A stretch of DNA of 64,000 bases. Source: ZC4RG30 sp039917615. GTDB taxonomy: Bacteria; Pseudomonadota; Gammaproteobacteria; Steroidobacterales; Steroidobacteraceae. Location of the stretch: assembly GCA_039917615.1 (NCBI GenBank), contig JBDSJD010000024.1:94938-158937 (forward strand), written 5' to 3'. Made by a program: the position numbers and the translations under genes. The notes under the pieces are model-generated. The model was not told where the DNA came from, searched no databases, and worked only from the letters and a program-made list of their open reading frames with translations. Of this stretch, positions 16,427 to 23,883 are shown one piece after another (the first letter of the stretch is position 1; each line of letters opens with the position of its first letter).

Positions 16427-17931
16427 GGGGCTATCTCGGCGGGCCAGGTGGCGGTGGCGGCGGCGGTGGTGGTCGTCGGCAGGGCAAAGGTGGTGGTGGC
16501 GGCGGCGGCGGTGGACGCCATCGTGATGGCAATCGTGGCGGCGGTGGCGGTCCCAATGGCAATGCAAACGGCAATATAGGCCGTCACGACGAGATCTACG
16601 ATCCGGAGCCGTTTGATCCCACCCTCGATGGTGAGATCAGCAGCCCGGCGGAACTTGCGCAGGCACGCCAGTCGATGAGCCTGAACGAGCTGCGTTCCAA
16701 ACCGATCAACCAGCTGGTCAAGGTGGCCGAGACGATGGGGCTGGAAAGCCTCGCCCGGTCGCGCAAACAGGACATCATCTTCTCCATCCTGAAGGCGCAC
16801 GCCCGCAATGGCGAGGCCATCTATGGCGAGGGCGTGATTGAAATCCTGCAGGATGGCTTCGGCTTCCTGCGCTCGGCGGATTCCTCCTACCTGGCTGGTC
16901 CGGACGATGTATACATCAGCCCGAACCAGGTGCGGCGCTTCAACCTGCGCACCGGTGATTCAATCTCCGGCCTGATCCGCCCGCCAAAGGATGGCGAGCG
17001 TTATTTCGCGCTGATGAAAGTTGGTGAGATCAATTTTGATTCACCGGAGAGTTCGCGCAACAAGGTTCTGTTCGAAAACCTGACGCCGTTCCATCCGACC
17101 ATACGGCTGAAGCTGCAACGCGGCAACGGCAGCACGGAAGATCTCACCGCCCGCGCCATCGACCTGGTTGCCCCGATAGGTAAAGGCCAGCGCGGTCTCA
17201 TCGTCTCACCCCCGAAGGCGGGCAAGACGATGCTGTTGCAGAACATCGCCACGGCGATTACTGCAAACCATCCCGAGGTGTATCTCATCGTGCTGCTCAT
17301 CGATGAGCGGCCCGAAGAAGTGACCGAGATGCAGCGCACCGTAAAGGGCGAAGTGGTGTCATCGACCTTCGACGAACCCGCAGCGCGTCACGTGCAGGTG
17401 GCCGAGATGGTCATCGAAAAAGCCAAGCGGCTGGTCGAGCACAAGAAGGATGTGGTCATCCTGCTCGATTCCATCACGCGCCTGGCGCGTGCCTACAACA
17501 CCGTGGTGCCAAGCTCGGGCAAGGTGCTGACCGGTGGTGTGGATGCCAATGCCCTGCAACGGCCGAAGCGCTTCTTCGGCGCGGCGCGCAATATCGAAGA
17601 GGGTGGATCCCTCACCATCCTGGCGACCGCGCTGGTGGATACCGGTTCGAAGATGGACGACGTGATCTTCGAAGAGTTCAAGGGAACCGGCAATAGCGAA
17701 ATCCATCTGGATCGCCGTATCGCCGAGAAGCGCACCTTCCCCGCCATCAACATCAACCGCTCCGGCACCCGGAAGGAAGAACTGATCACCGATCCGACCG
17801 AGCTTGCCAAGATGTGGATCCTGCGTAAGCTCCTGCATCCCATGGATGAGCTGGCCGCGATCGAGTTCCTGCTCGACAAGATGAAGGATACGAAGACCAA
17901 TGCGGAGTTCTTCGAGGCGATGAAACGGTAA
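16423..17931 (+). CDS. rho: Transcription termination factor Rho with glycine-rich N-terminal extension
   Basis: The 502-residue product has an unusual first 55 residues of Gly, Arg, His and Asn repeats, followed by the ordinary Rho: helical N-domain (SMSLNELRSKPINQLVKVAE), cold-shock RNA-binding domain (LQDGFGFLRS), P-loop PPKAGKTMLLQ, the ID-ERPEEVTEMQR block, Q-loop region VKGEVVSSTFDEP and the R-loop LTGGVDANALQRPK. The RNA-dependent hexameric ATPase terminates transcription. It is encoded directly after trxA with a 4-base overlap. The extension may be a disordered RNA-binding or phase-separating segment; ATG 16423 is the coupled start, although a later start at about residue 85 would also leave the core intact. 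A decayed rho fragment lies at 19110-19238. Confidence 0.95.
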   Translation: MRGYLGGPGGGGGGGGGRRQGKGGGGGGGGGRHRDGNRGGGGGPNGNANGNIGRHDEIYDPEPFDPTLDGEISSPAELAQARQSMSLNELRSKPINQLVKVAETMGLESLARSRKQDIIFSILKAHARNGEAIYGEGVIEILQDGFGFLRSADSSYLAGPDDVYISPNQVRRFNLRTGDSISGLIRPPKDGERYFALMKVGEINFDSPESSRNKVLFENLTPFHPTIRLKLQRGNGSTEDLTARAIDLVAPIGKGQRGLIVSPPKAGKTMLLQNIATAITANHPEVYLIVLLIDERPEEVTEMQRTVKGEVVSSTFDEPAARHVQVAEMVIEKAKRLVEHKKDVVILLDSITRLARAYNTVVPSSGKVLTGGVDANALQRPKRFFGAARNIEEGGSLTILATALVDTGSKMDDVIFEEFKGTGNSEIHLDRRIAEKRTFPAININRSGTRKEELITDPTELAKMWILRKLLHPMDELAAIEFLLDKMKDTKTNAEFFEAMKR

Positions 17932-17950
17932 GTTAGTCGCCCGAAGACAG

Positions 17951-17980
17951 CAATGCCCGCAATCCGCGTTGCGGGCATTG
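17951..17980. terminator. 12-bp hairpin between convergent rho and PEP-CTERM genes
   Basis: A perfect inverted repeat, CAATGCCCGCAA (17951-17962) and its complement (17969-17980), is separated by a 6-base loop. It lies 20 bases after the rho stop and 14 bases before the stop of the convergent gene, so it could terminate both transcripts. No strong U-tract follows on either strand, so it is a weaker or Rho-assisted terminator. Confidence 0.6.
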
Positions 17981-17993
17981 CCATCGCCCCGTC

Positions 17994-18860
17994 TCAGCTT
18001 TTACACAGGCTGAATTTTCTGCGGCGGCTGAATCCCAGTGCGGCTAGACCCAGGCCCACTAGCGCGAATGACGCCGGCTCCGGAACATCAACCGCTTCGA
18101 ATCTGATTGCGCCGCTGTACGGGCTCCAGTCGGTGTCCTGCCGGAAGATACCCACGCCCGCGGCGCCACCATCGCTGTAGTTACCTGCGGTCGAAGTGTT
18201 CCAGTAAGCCGTATCAGGCAGGGGGTTGGAGCCCACCGAAGGTCCCGTCGTCGAGAGACCAAAGTTGAGCGAATTGTACGGCCCGGATGCTCCAGTGGGG
18301 TTATAGCCCCAGGTCTGCGTGTTGAACGCAAGCCCGTAGATAAGGCTGTTTGGCGCAACCACCCCGCTGAAGTCAAACAAGACGTTGAACGCAAGGCCGT
18401 TGAAGCAGGTCCCGCCGCCATCGCGCCAGGCGGTGCCGCCCGGGCAGGTCGGATCCGCCTCTGGTCTCCAGGGAATCAGGCTATTGATGGACCTGGACGC
18501 AATCACGGAGCCCACCGAGTTGCCTCCGCCTACGCTGTACAGCGACAGTGTAAGCGGCACGTTGAAACCGGCGGAGGTTCCTACGGACTGGTAGGTCGAT
18601 TCCAATGCCCAGTCACTCATGGTGACTGTCACCTGAGTGAGACTCCTGGGTCCCGCGGCAAAACTGATCAGGTCTCCAAACTCCGCCGTCTGGGTGGCCT
18701 GGTATCCCAGACTCGGAACGTTGCCGGGCAAGGGAGCCGGGATGCTGTTGTAGATCACAGCCGCGAAGGCGCTGCTCCCCATGCCGAGCCCCACCACTGC
18801 GACGCAGATGGCCGTAGCGCGGCGAAAAGATATGTGTGCTTGCATGCTTGTCTTCCTCAT
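17994..18860 (-). CDS. Secreted PEP-CTERM sorting-domain protein
   Basis: The 288-residue product has a signal peptide (RRATAICVAVVGLGMGSSAFA, cleavage near residue 33) and a beta-rich, Gly/Ser/Asn/Thr-rich body. The C-terminal sorting signal is VPEPASFALVGLGLAALG followed by SRRRK. The PEP motif, hydrophobic helix and basic end are the hallmarks of proteins processed by exosortase (EpsH/XrtA) and delivered to the exopolysaccharide or surface. A Cys pair (CPGG...CFNG) could form a disulfide. No exosortase gene is in the window, so one is expected elsewhere in the genome. The gene is convergent with rho. Confidence 0.9.
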   Translation of the reverse strand: MRKTSMQAHISFRRATAICVAVVGLGMGSSAFAAVIYNSIPAPLPGNVPSLGYQATQTAEFGDLISFAAGPRSLTQVTVTMSDWALESTYQSVGTSAGFNVPLTLSLYSVGGGNSVGSVIASRSINSLIPWRPEADPTCPGGTAWRDGGGTCFNGLAFNVLFDFSGVVAPNSLIYGLAFNTQTWGYNPTGASGPYNSLNFGLSTTGPSVGSNPLPDTAYWNTSTAGNYSDGGAAGVGIFRQDTDWSPYSGAIRFEAVDVPEPASFALVGLGLAALGFSRRRKFSLCKS

Positions 18861-19309
18861 TCGGGCATCTGCGTCGCGCCCAGTGGCGTTGCGGCGTTAT
18901 GTCCGGATTGTTGTGTCGTGATGGACTCGCCAATACTTCAGAGCAAGCTTCATGCCGTTGATGCAACTCGTTGATTGTGAAAGTGGATGACATAAGGGTT
19001 TGGTTGGAGTGTAAAGAAACCCGTGTTTCTCCCGGGCAAATGAGCCCTTTGCTGCGTTGTTATGTCGCAGCCTGTGGCTGTATGCGCGGTGCCTGATTCG
19101 ACAGCGCCGCTGCTCATTGACGGGCTATGAGGAAGTGACGAGATGCAGCACATGTTGAAGGGTCTTCGGCGCGCGCAATATCGAGACGGTGGTTCGCTCA
19201 CTATCCTGGCGACGGCGCTGTTTGAGACGGGCTCGAAGCCGCACCGCACAATGCGCCCCGATCAATTCGGCGCTATGGTGTGAACAGACTGAGCCATTTG
19301 GAGACGGCG
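18861..19309. other. Non-coding stretch with decayed rho sequence
   Basis: This 449-base gap between the PEP-CTERM gene and the next secreted protein has lower GC and no convincing reading frame. Its first part must carry the promoter of the PEP-CTERM gene. The second part holds a rho relic, listed separately at 19110-19238. I see no RNA gene or strong hairpin here. Confidence 0.5.
19110..19238 (+). pseudogene. Decayed internal fragment of rho
   Basis: Two blocks match the intact rho gene in order and on the same strand. Bases 19110-19162 resemble rho 17293-17348 (CTGCTCAT..., GAAGTGAC-GAGATGCAGC, encoding the LLIDERPEEVTEMQ region). Bases 19163-19238 resemble rho 17572-17652 (TTCGGCGC...GCGCAATATCGA, then CTATCCTGGCGAC, encoding FGAARNIEEGGSLTILATALVDTGSK). 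Relative to rho, about 220 bases between the blocks are missing and single-base indels break the frame. It is thus a partial rho copy that has lost function. It lies about 1.2 kb downstream of the real gene, with the PEP-CTERM gene between. Confidence 0.8.
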
Positions 19310-19849
19310 ATGAGACGGCCTGTAAGACTCCTGTTTGCGGTATTGCTTGCAGTCGTCGCGGGCAGTGCTTTTCCCGCGGCCACGACAGGCGAGGGAACCC
19401 GCGTCGTGGCGCAGGACTTGGTGACGCTGAGACCCTCCAACAAGGTCAGTGCCGCAATCTGGACGCGCCGTGCGAATTACTACACCCTGCAGCTGGTGAT
19501 GAGGCAAGGCCTCGACGCGTCGTTTGGCGCGAGAACTCTCGCGATGATCGACGGTCGGCGGATGGCCGCCACTTCCCGAACGATTCCTACCGATGTACAG
19601 CCATCGAAAAAACTGGATACCAGTGTCTGGTTGCTGCGCGCCGATGGCACCCAGATACTTCCCGCCGTACCTTCGACCAATCCTTCTCTCGACAGCTGCT
19701 CGAAGAATCTGCGCTGTATTGCAGTCGATGTCCTTTACCGGTTCTCCATTGCGGACGCCACGGCGGCCGTTGCGGTAGCAGTCCGGATCGGCGACGACTT
19801 CTACATCGAGAAGCTGCAGCCGCTGGAGCAGTCGTCGCAAGCGGATTGA
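19310..19849 (+). CDS. Secreted protein of unknown function
   Basis: The 179-residue product begins with a clear signal peptide (MRRPVRLLFAVLLAVVAGSAFPA). The mature part has mixed beta pattern, two cysteines close together (SCSKNLRC) that could pair, and segments such as ANYYTLQLVMRQGLD and VAVAVRIGDDFYIEKLQPLEQ. ATG 19310 is chosen for the GGAGA at 19300-19304; an upstream start at 19280 would spoil the signal. No family is recognised. It lies about 120 bases before the outer-membrane barrel gene. Confidence 0.7.
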   Translation: MRRPVRLLFAVLLAVVAGSAFPAATTGEGTRVVAQDLVTLRPSNKVSAAIWTRRANYYTLQLVMRQGLDASFGARTLAMIDGRRMAATSRTIPTDVQPSKKLDTSVWLLRADGTQILPAVPSTNPSLDSCSKNLRCIAVDVLYRFSIADATAAVAVAVRIGDDFYIEKLQPLEQSSQAD

Positions 19850-19987
19850 CCGGGCGTCGGCCAGTCCTGGCCCAGTTGTTCACCTTCCCGCTTGCAGCCT
19901 GTCGCCATTCACCGCCAGACGGTAGCCCGTCACAGTAGACCGCCGGCGAAGTTGCGTAGCGCTTGGAGCATGCACGATCATCGGAGC

Positions 19988-20848
19988 ATGCAAGCACGCC
20001 TCAAGATTCTCCTATCCTGCTTGACGGCGCTGGCCCTGAGCCCGGCATTTGCGGGCGAGCCGTCGCAGCCGGCCGGAGCGCAGCGCCAGCTGCTGCAGCC
20101 GCCGAAGTTGGCTATTGCCAGCCCAATCACCGACCGCTTTGCGCTGCGCGGTTTGTTCTATATGCCCGACATCAGCACGGCGGTGCGTAATGACAACAGC
20201 GCTGGTGTTCCCGGCACGCTGGTGAGCGGCGAGGATACCCTTGGATTTCCGCGCAAGCTCAAGCAGGGCAGCGTCGACATCATGTTTCGCATCGGCGATC
20301 GCCACCGAATCCGCGCGGATTTCTTCAAGATGACGCGCAGCGGCGATGAAGTGATCAATCAACAGATCCGCTTCGGCGAGGATGTCTACCAGATCAACGA
20401 CCGGTTGGTGTCGTCGATGGATTTGCGCAAGCTGGGCCTGGCCTATTCGTACTCCGTGCTGCGCACGGAGAAATGGGAGCTCGGTGCTGGCGTTGCGCTG
20501 CATCTGCTGCAACTGCAGGGCGCACTTGAGGTGCCGGCGCGGTTTGAGCGCGAAAAACTCGATGTGGCTGGTCCGTTCCCCACTTTGACCGCCGATGCCA
20601 CCTGGCGGGTAACGCGCAGATTCTCGCTTAATCTTGCCGGCAACTATCTAGGCGCCAACCAGGAAGGCGTAAAGGGCGGCTATCAGTCCTGGCACGGCGA
20701 CGCGCAGTTCCGGGTGCGACCGAATTTCGCCGTGGGCCTTGGTTACACGCAGGCGCGCTTCAAGGTCGACGCTGCTACCACGGATTTCGCTGGCTATTTC
20801 AACCTGCACTACAAGGGGCCCGAAGCGTTCGTGCGCGTCAGCTTCTAG
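19988..20848 (+). CDS. Outer-membrane beta-barrel-like protein, unknown
   Basis: The 286-residue product has a signal peptide (MQARLKILLSCLTALALSPAFA). After it comes a repeated pattern of amphipathic strands with turns (for example FRIGDRHRIRADFFKM, LGLAYSYSVLRTEKWELGAGVALHLL and FAVGLGYTQARFKVD) and a final aromatic residue (VRVSF). That C-terminal Phe is the usual signal for outer-membrane insertion. About eight to ten strands can be drawn. An earlier ATG at 19970 is possible. Function is unknown. The stop overlaps that of the convergent HDOD gene in a CTAG. Confidence 0.75.
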   Translation: MQARLKILLSCLTALALSPAFAGEPSQPAGAQRQLLQPPKLAIASPITDRFALRGLFYMPDISTAVRNDNSAGVPGTLVSGEDTLGFPRKLKQGSVDIMFRIGDRHRIRADFFKMTRSGDEVINQQIRFGEDVYQINDRLVSSMDLRKLGLAYSYSVLRTEKWELGAGVALHLLQLQGALEVPARFEREKLDVAGPFPTLTADATWRVTRRFSLNLAGNYLGANQEGVKGGYQSWHGDAQFRVRPNFAVGLGYTQARFKVDAATTDFAGYFNLHYKGPEAFVRVSF

Positions 20849-21897
20849 GGTCTGACGTACGCGCGCACCAGACGCTCCCAGATTCTTGCAGACGCGGTGC
20901 CCTGGAAGCCGCCGGCCTCGATTCCCTCCAGGCCCGCCGGTTCGGTGAGCTTGCCCCGCGCGCACAGCATGATCATTGCGCCACTGAGCAGACCGAACTG
21001 CAGGGCCCGTGCCAGCTTCGACGGTTCGTTGTTCGGCGCGGCAGATGACTGTGTTTCCAAGGCCTGCTGTGTGGCCACTGACAGACCCCAGTGTGCAGCG
21101 ATGCGGGAGGCAATCACTGCGGCGTTGGTCTCCAGCGCATCGGCAATCGTGGCAGGGTCACGCTGCAGTTCCGGCCGCGCCGCATACAGGTCGGTGAGCA
21201 CACGGTACACCGCTACGCATCCCAGCCCGTGCACCAGCGCCAGCAGGTGGGCGATGAACGGATCGGCGTCCTGACTGTGGCTGACCCAGGCTTCTGACGC
21301 GGAAGCGCTGTACAGCGCATGTTCCCAGATGATTTCCACGAAGAGTCCCATTTCGCTCGCGGGACCTGTTGCGAGCGGCTGCATCAGCGATGCGGCCAGC
21401 AGTCTGCGGATTCCTGCCGTGCCGAGCATTGCTGCTGCGCGCTCAACGCTTTCGACCGGCGTGCCGGTGGTGTTGTAAAAAACACTGTTGGCCGTACGAA
21501 GCAGATTGCCGGTCAACTGCGGGTCCTTCGCGACGATGCGCGACAGTTCGCGCAACGAGGCATTTTCGTCGCTCAGCGCCTGCAGAAGCTGCGCCAGCAT
21601 TGCCGGGCGCCGTGGGGTGTAGCGCGGCTCGGTGCCAATCTGCGCGAAAGCCTGGCTTGCCGCCAGCAGCAGACTCATTTGCGCGGGGTCGGGGGCGATC
21701 TGCGGCTGTATCGCGCGCTCGTCCTGCAGGGCCAGTGCGTAAACCTGTCGCATGGCAGGCGGCTGGGCTGCGGCCGCGGGAACGGGCGTAACCGCTGGCT
21801 CAAGCTGCGCGACCGGCACTATCGCAACAACAGGCTTGCCCGCAAGCGGTTCCGTGGTCGCCTGGCACTTCGTGCGCCAGAAAAACGGTGAACGCAT
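20845..21897 (-). CDS. HDOD-domain protein
   Basis: The 350-residue product has an N-terminal linker rich in Ala and Pro (residues 1-50) and an HDOD domain at about residues 95-290. Typical stretches are LLQALSDENASLRELSRIVAKDPQLTGNLLRTANSVFY, VESVERAAAMLGTAGIRRLL and HLLALVHGLGCVAV. HDOD proteins are non-enzymatic HD-like domains that act in signalling and stress regulation. The canonical HD metal residues are not apparent, as expected. It is cytoplasmic by composition. The neighbour downstream is convergent. Confidence 0.85.
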   Translation of the reverse strand: MRSPFFWRTKCQATTEPLAGKPVVAIVPVAQLEPAVTPVPAAAAQPPAMRQVYALALQDERAIQPQIAPDPAQMSLLLAASQAFAQIGTEPRYTPRRPAMLAQLLQALSDENASLRELSRIVAKDPQLTGNLLRTANSVFYNTTGTPVESVERAAAMLGTAGIRRLLAASLMQPLATGPASEMGLFVEIIWEHALYSASASEAWVSHSQDADPFIAHLLALVHGLGCVAVYRVLTDLYAARPELQRDPATIADALETNAAVIASRIAAHWGLSVATQQALETQSSAAPNNEPSKLARALQFGLLSGAMIMLCARGKLTEPAGLEGIEAGGFQGTASARIWERLVRAYVRP

Positions 21898-21915
21898 CGC
21901 CTTGTCGGTCCGGCG

Positions 21916-22203
21916 TCAGCCGGGCGGATGATCCTTCTCGTATTGTTCCAGGATCTTGAGCAGCCGCGGACCCTGTTCGCGCGAGACCTCTTCCCAGTGC
22001 GTGTTGGTCAGTGCGCCTTCCAGCGCCCAGAGCATGTTCATGCCGACGTTCGTGCAGCCCCGCTGCAGTTTTACATAGGCCTCAACCGAGCCCATGGCGC
22101 GAAATTTCTCGATGGTATTGATGCCCACCGACGCCAGTTGCTGGGCAGAGCGCGGCCCGAGGTTGCGCATGGATTCGAGCAGGTCGTCAGGATTTACCGG
22201 CAT
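21916..22203 (-). CDS. TfoX C-terminal domain protein
   Basis: The 95-residue product (MPVNPDDLLESMRNLGPRSA...) is a stand-alone TfoX_C domain, with the helix-hairpin-helix-like LGPRSAQQLASVGINTIEKF and CTNVGMNMLWALEGALTNTHWEEVS. The domain is the C-terminal half of the competence regulator TfoX/Sxy; single-domain versions are common and their function is not established. ATG 22203 gives a start at the domain boundary; an ATG at 22218 adds five residues. A longer frame overlaps the acetyltransferase gene and is rejected. Confidence 0.8.
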   Translation of the reverse strand: MPVNPDDLLESMRNLGPRSAQQLASVGINTIEKFRAMGSVEAYVKLQRGCTNVGMNMLWALEGALTNTHWEEVSREQGPRLLKILEQYEKDHPPG

Positions 22204-22249
22204 GTGTGGATAATACATGCGCAGCGCGATCACATCACGACGGCAATGA

Positions 22250-22561
22250 TTACATCTGTTTGCTGAGGAAGCGCGTCGGGCCGGAATTGCCGTAACGCAC
22301 GTCCCGGAATCCGAACCCTTCATACAGCTTGCGGGCGGGCGCGTTGTCGTCCTGCACCTCCAGTGTGAGTTTGCAGCAGTCTTCGACCCGCGCCTGCGTT
22401 TCGGCGGCTGTCAGCAATGCGCCGCCGATGCCTCCCCCGCGTCGCTCCGGCAGCACGGCCAGGTCGTGGATATTGAGCAGCGGGCGCGCCTGGAAGGTGG
22501 AGTAGCCCAGAAAGGCCACACAGACGCCAACCGCCTGTGACGCGGCGAAGGCCAGCCACAC
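22250..22561 (-). pseudogene. N-terminally truncated GNAT acetyltransferase
   Basis: The frame of 103 codons starts at GTG 22561 directly after an in-frame TAG and encodes only the second half of a GNAT fold. It has strand beta-2/3 (VGVCVAFLGYSTF), beta-4 (LLNIHDLAVLPERRG), the acetyl-CoA pyrophosphate loop RRGGGIGGALLTAAE and the beta-5/alpha-4 region LEVQDDNAPARKLYEGFGF. A normal member has about 40-50 more residues (beta-1, alpha-1 and alpha-2) before this point. The missing part would fall in the purD coding sequence, which ends 18 bases away. It is thus a remnant or a minimal variant; the core acetyl-CoA site is intact. Confidence 0.65.
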
Positions 22562-22578
22562 CCGCGCCTAGCTACGGC

Positions 22579-23871
22579 TTATCGTTCGCGTGCGATGGCG
22601 CGATGGCCAATATCCCGCCGCGACTGCGCGCCATCGAAGCGCACCACATCGACCAGCGCATAAGCTTCGCGTTGCGCGGCCCGGACCGTGGCGCCCAGGC
22701 CGACCGCGCAGAACACCCGCCCGCCTGCGGTGACGACCTTGCCATCCCTGGCTTTGGTGCCGGCGTGGAACAGCTTGCCGGACAAGGCGCCGACGCCATC
22801 CAGCCCGTCGACCACATCGCCTTTGCGCACAGTGTCTGGATAGCCATGTGCCGCGATCACCACCCCGAGCGCGGCACGCGGATCCCATTCGGCCCGGACG
22901 GTATCGAGCTGTCCGGCGAGTGCCGCTTCGCACAGCAGGGTGAGGTCGGACTTCAGTCGCGCCAGCACAGGCTGGGTCTCCGGGTCGCCGAAGCGCACAT
23001 TGAACTCGATCACCCGCGGCGCGCCACTGGCGTCGATCATCAACCCCGCATAGAGGAACCCGACGAAAGGCATGCCGTCCGCGTGCAGCCCCTTGATCGT
23101 GGGCTCGATGACTTCACGCATGATGCGAGCATGAACCTCGGGCGTAACCACTGGCGCCGGCGAGTAAGCACCCATGCCGCCGGTATTCGGGCCCTCATCA
23201 TCATCCAGCAGCCGCTTGTGATCCTGGCTGCTCGCCATCGGCAGCACATGGCGGCCATCGCTCATGACGATGAAGCTGGCTTCTTCGCCGTCGAGGAATT
23301 CCTCGACCACGATCTCGTTGCCGGCATCACCGAAGCGGCCACCCAGCATGGATTCTGCTGCTTCCACGGCGTCGGCCGCCGTAGACGCAATGATCACGCC
23401 CTTGCCGGCGGCGAGGCCGCTGGCCTTCACCACAATAGGTGCGGGTTGCGCGGCCAGCCAGTCGCGGTCGAAGTCAGCGCGTGTGAACCTGCGGTAGCCA
23501 GCGGTGGGAATGCCATGGCGCAGCAGGAATTCCTTGGAGAATACCTTGGAACCTTCGAGCTGCGCTGGTGCCTTGCGTGGCCCGAAGCAGGGTAATCCAC
23601 GCGTCGCAAACAGGTCGACGATTCCCGCGACCAGCGGCGCCTCCGGCCCGACGATGGTCAGCGCCACGCCTTCGGCTGCGGCGAAGTCGGCGAGCTGGTC
23701 CATCTGTTCAACGTCAATGGCCACGTTGCGTACTTTGTTTTCGCGCGCAGTGCCGGCATTGCCAGGCGCCACGATTACTTCTGTGACCCGCGCCGATTGT
23801 GCGCATTTCCAGGCCAGCGCGTGTTCGCGCCCGCCATTGCCGATGATCAGGACCTTGTAGCTGCCCGTCAT
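22579..23871 (-). CDS. purD: Phosphoribosylamine-glycine ligase PurD
   Basis: The 430-residue product is a complete GAR synthetase with N-terminal KVLIIGNGGREHALAWK, the ATP-grasp blocks (PIVVKASGLAAGKGV, EEFLDGEEASFIVMSDG, QDHKRLLDDDEGPNTGGMGAYSP) and EFNVRFGDPETQ. It makes glycinamide ribonucleotide from phosphoribosylamine, glycine and ATP, the second step of purine synthesis. It follows purH by 12 bases in the same direction, the usual purH-purD pair. Confidence 0.97.
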   Translation of the reverse strand: MTGSYKVLIIGNGGREHALAWKCAQSARVTEVIVAPGNAGTARENKVRNVAIDVEQMDQLADFAAAEGVALTIVGPEAPLVAGIVDLFATRGLPCFGPRKAPAQLEGSKVFSKEFLLRHGIPTAGYRRFTRADFDRDWLAAQPAPIVVKASGLAAGKGVIIASTAADAVEAAESMLGGRFGDAGNEIVVEEFLDGEEASFIVMSDGRHVLPMASSQDHKRLLDDDEGPNTGGMGAYSPAPVVTPEVHARIMREVIEPTIKGLHADGMPFVGFLYAGLMIDASGAPRVIEFNVRFGDPETQPVLARLKSDLTLLCEAALAGQLDTVRAEWDPRAALGVVIAAHGYPDTVRKGDVVDGLDGVGALSGKLFHAGTKARDGKVVTAGGRVFCAVGLGATVRAAQREAYALVDVVRFDGAQSRRDIGHRAIARER

Positions 23872-23883
23872 AGCACCTGCTCG

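Noticed and set aside
22204..22323. Upstream extension of the TfoX_C frame
   Set aside because: It overlaps the acetyltransferase coding sequence in another frame; the domain begins at 22203.
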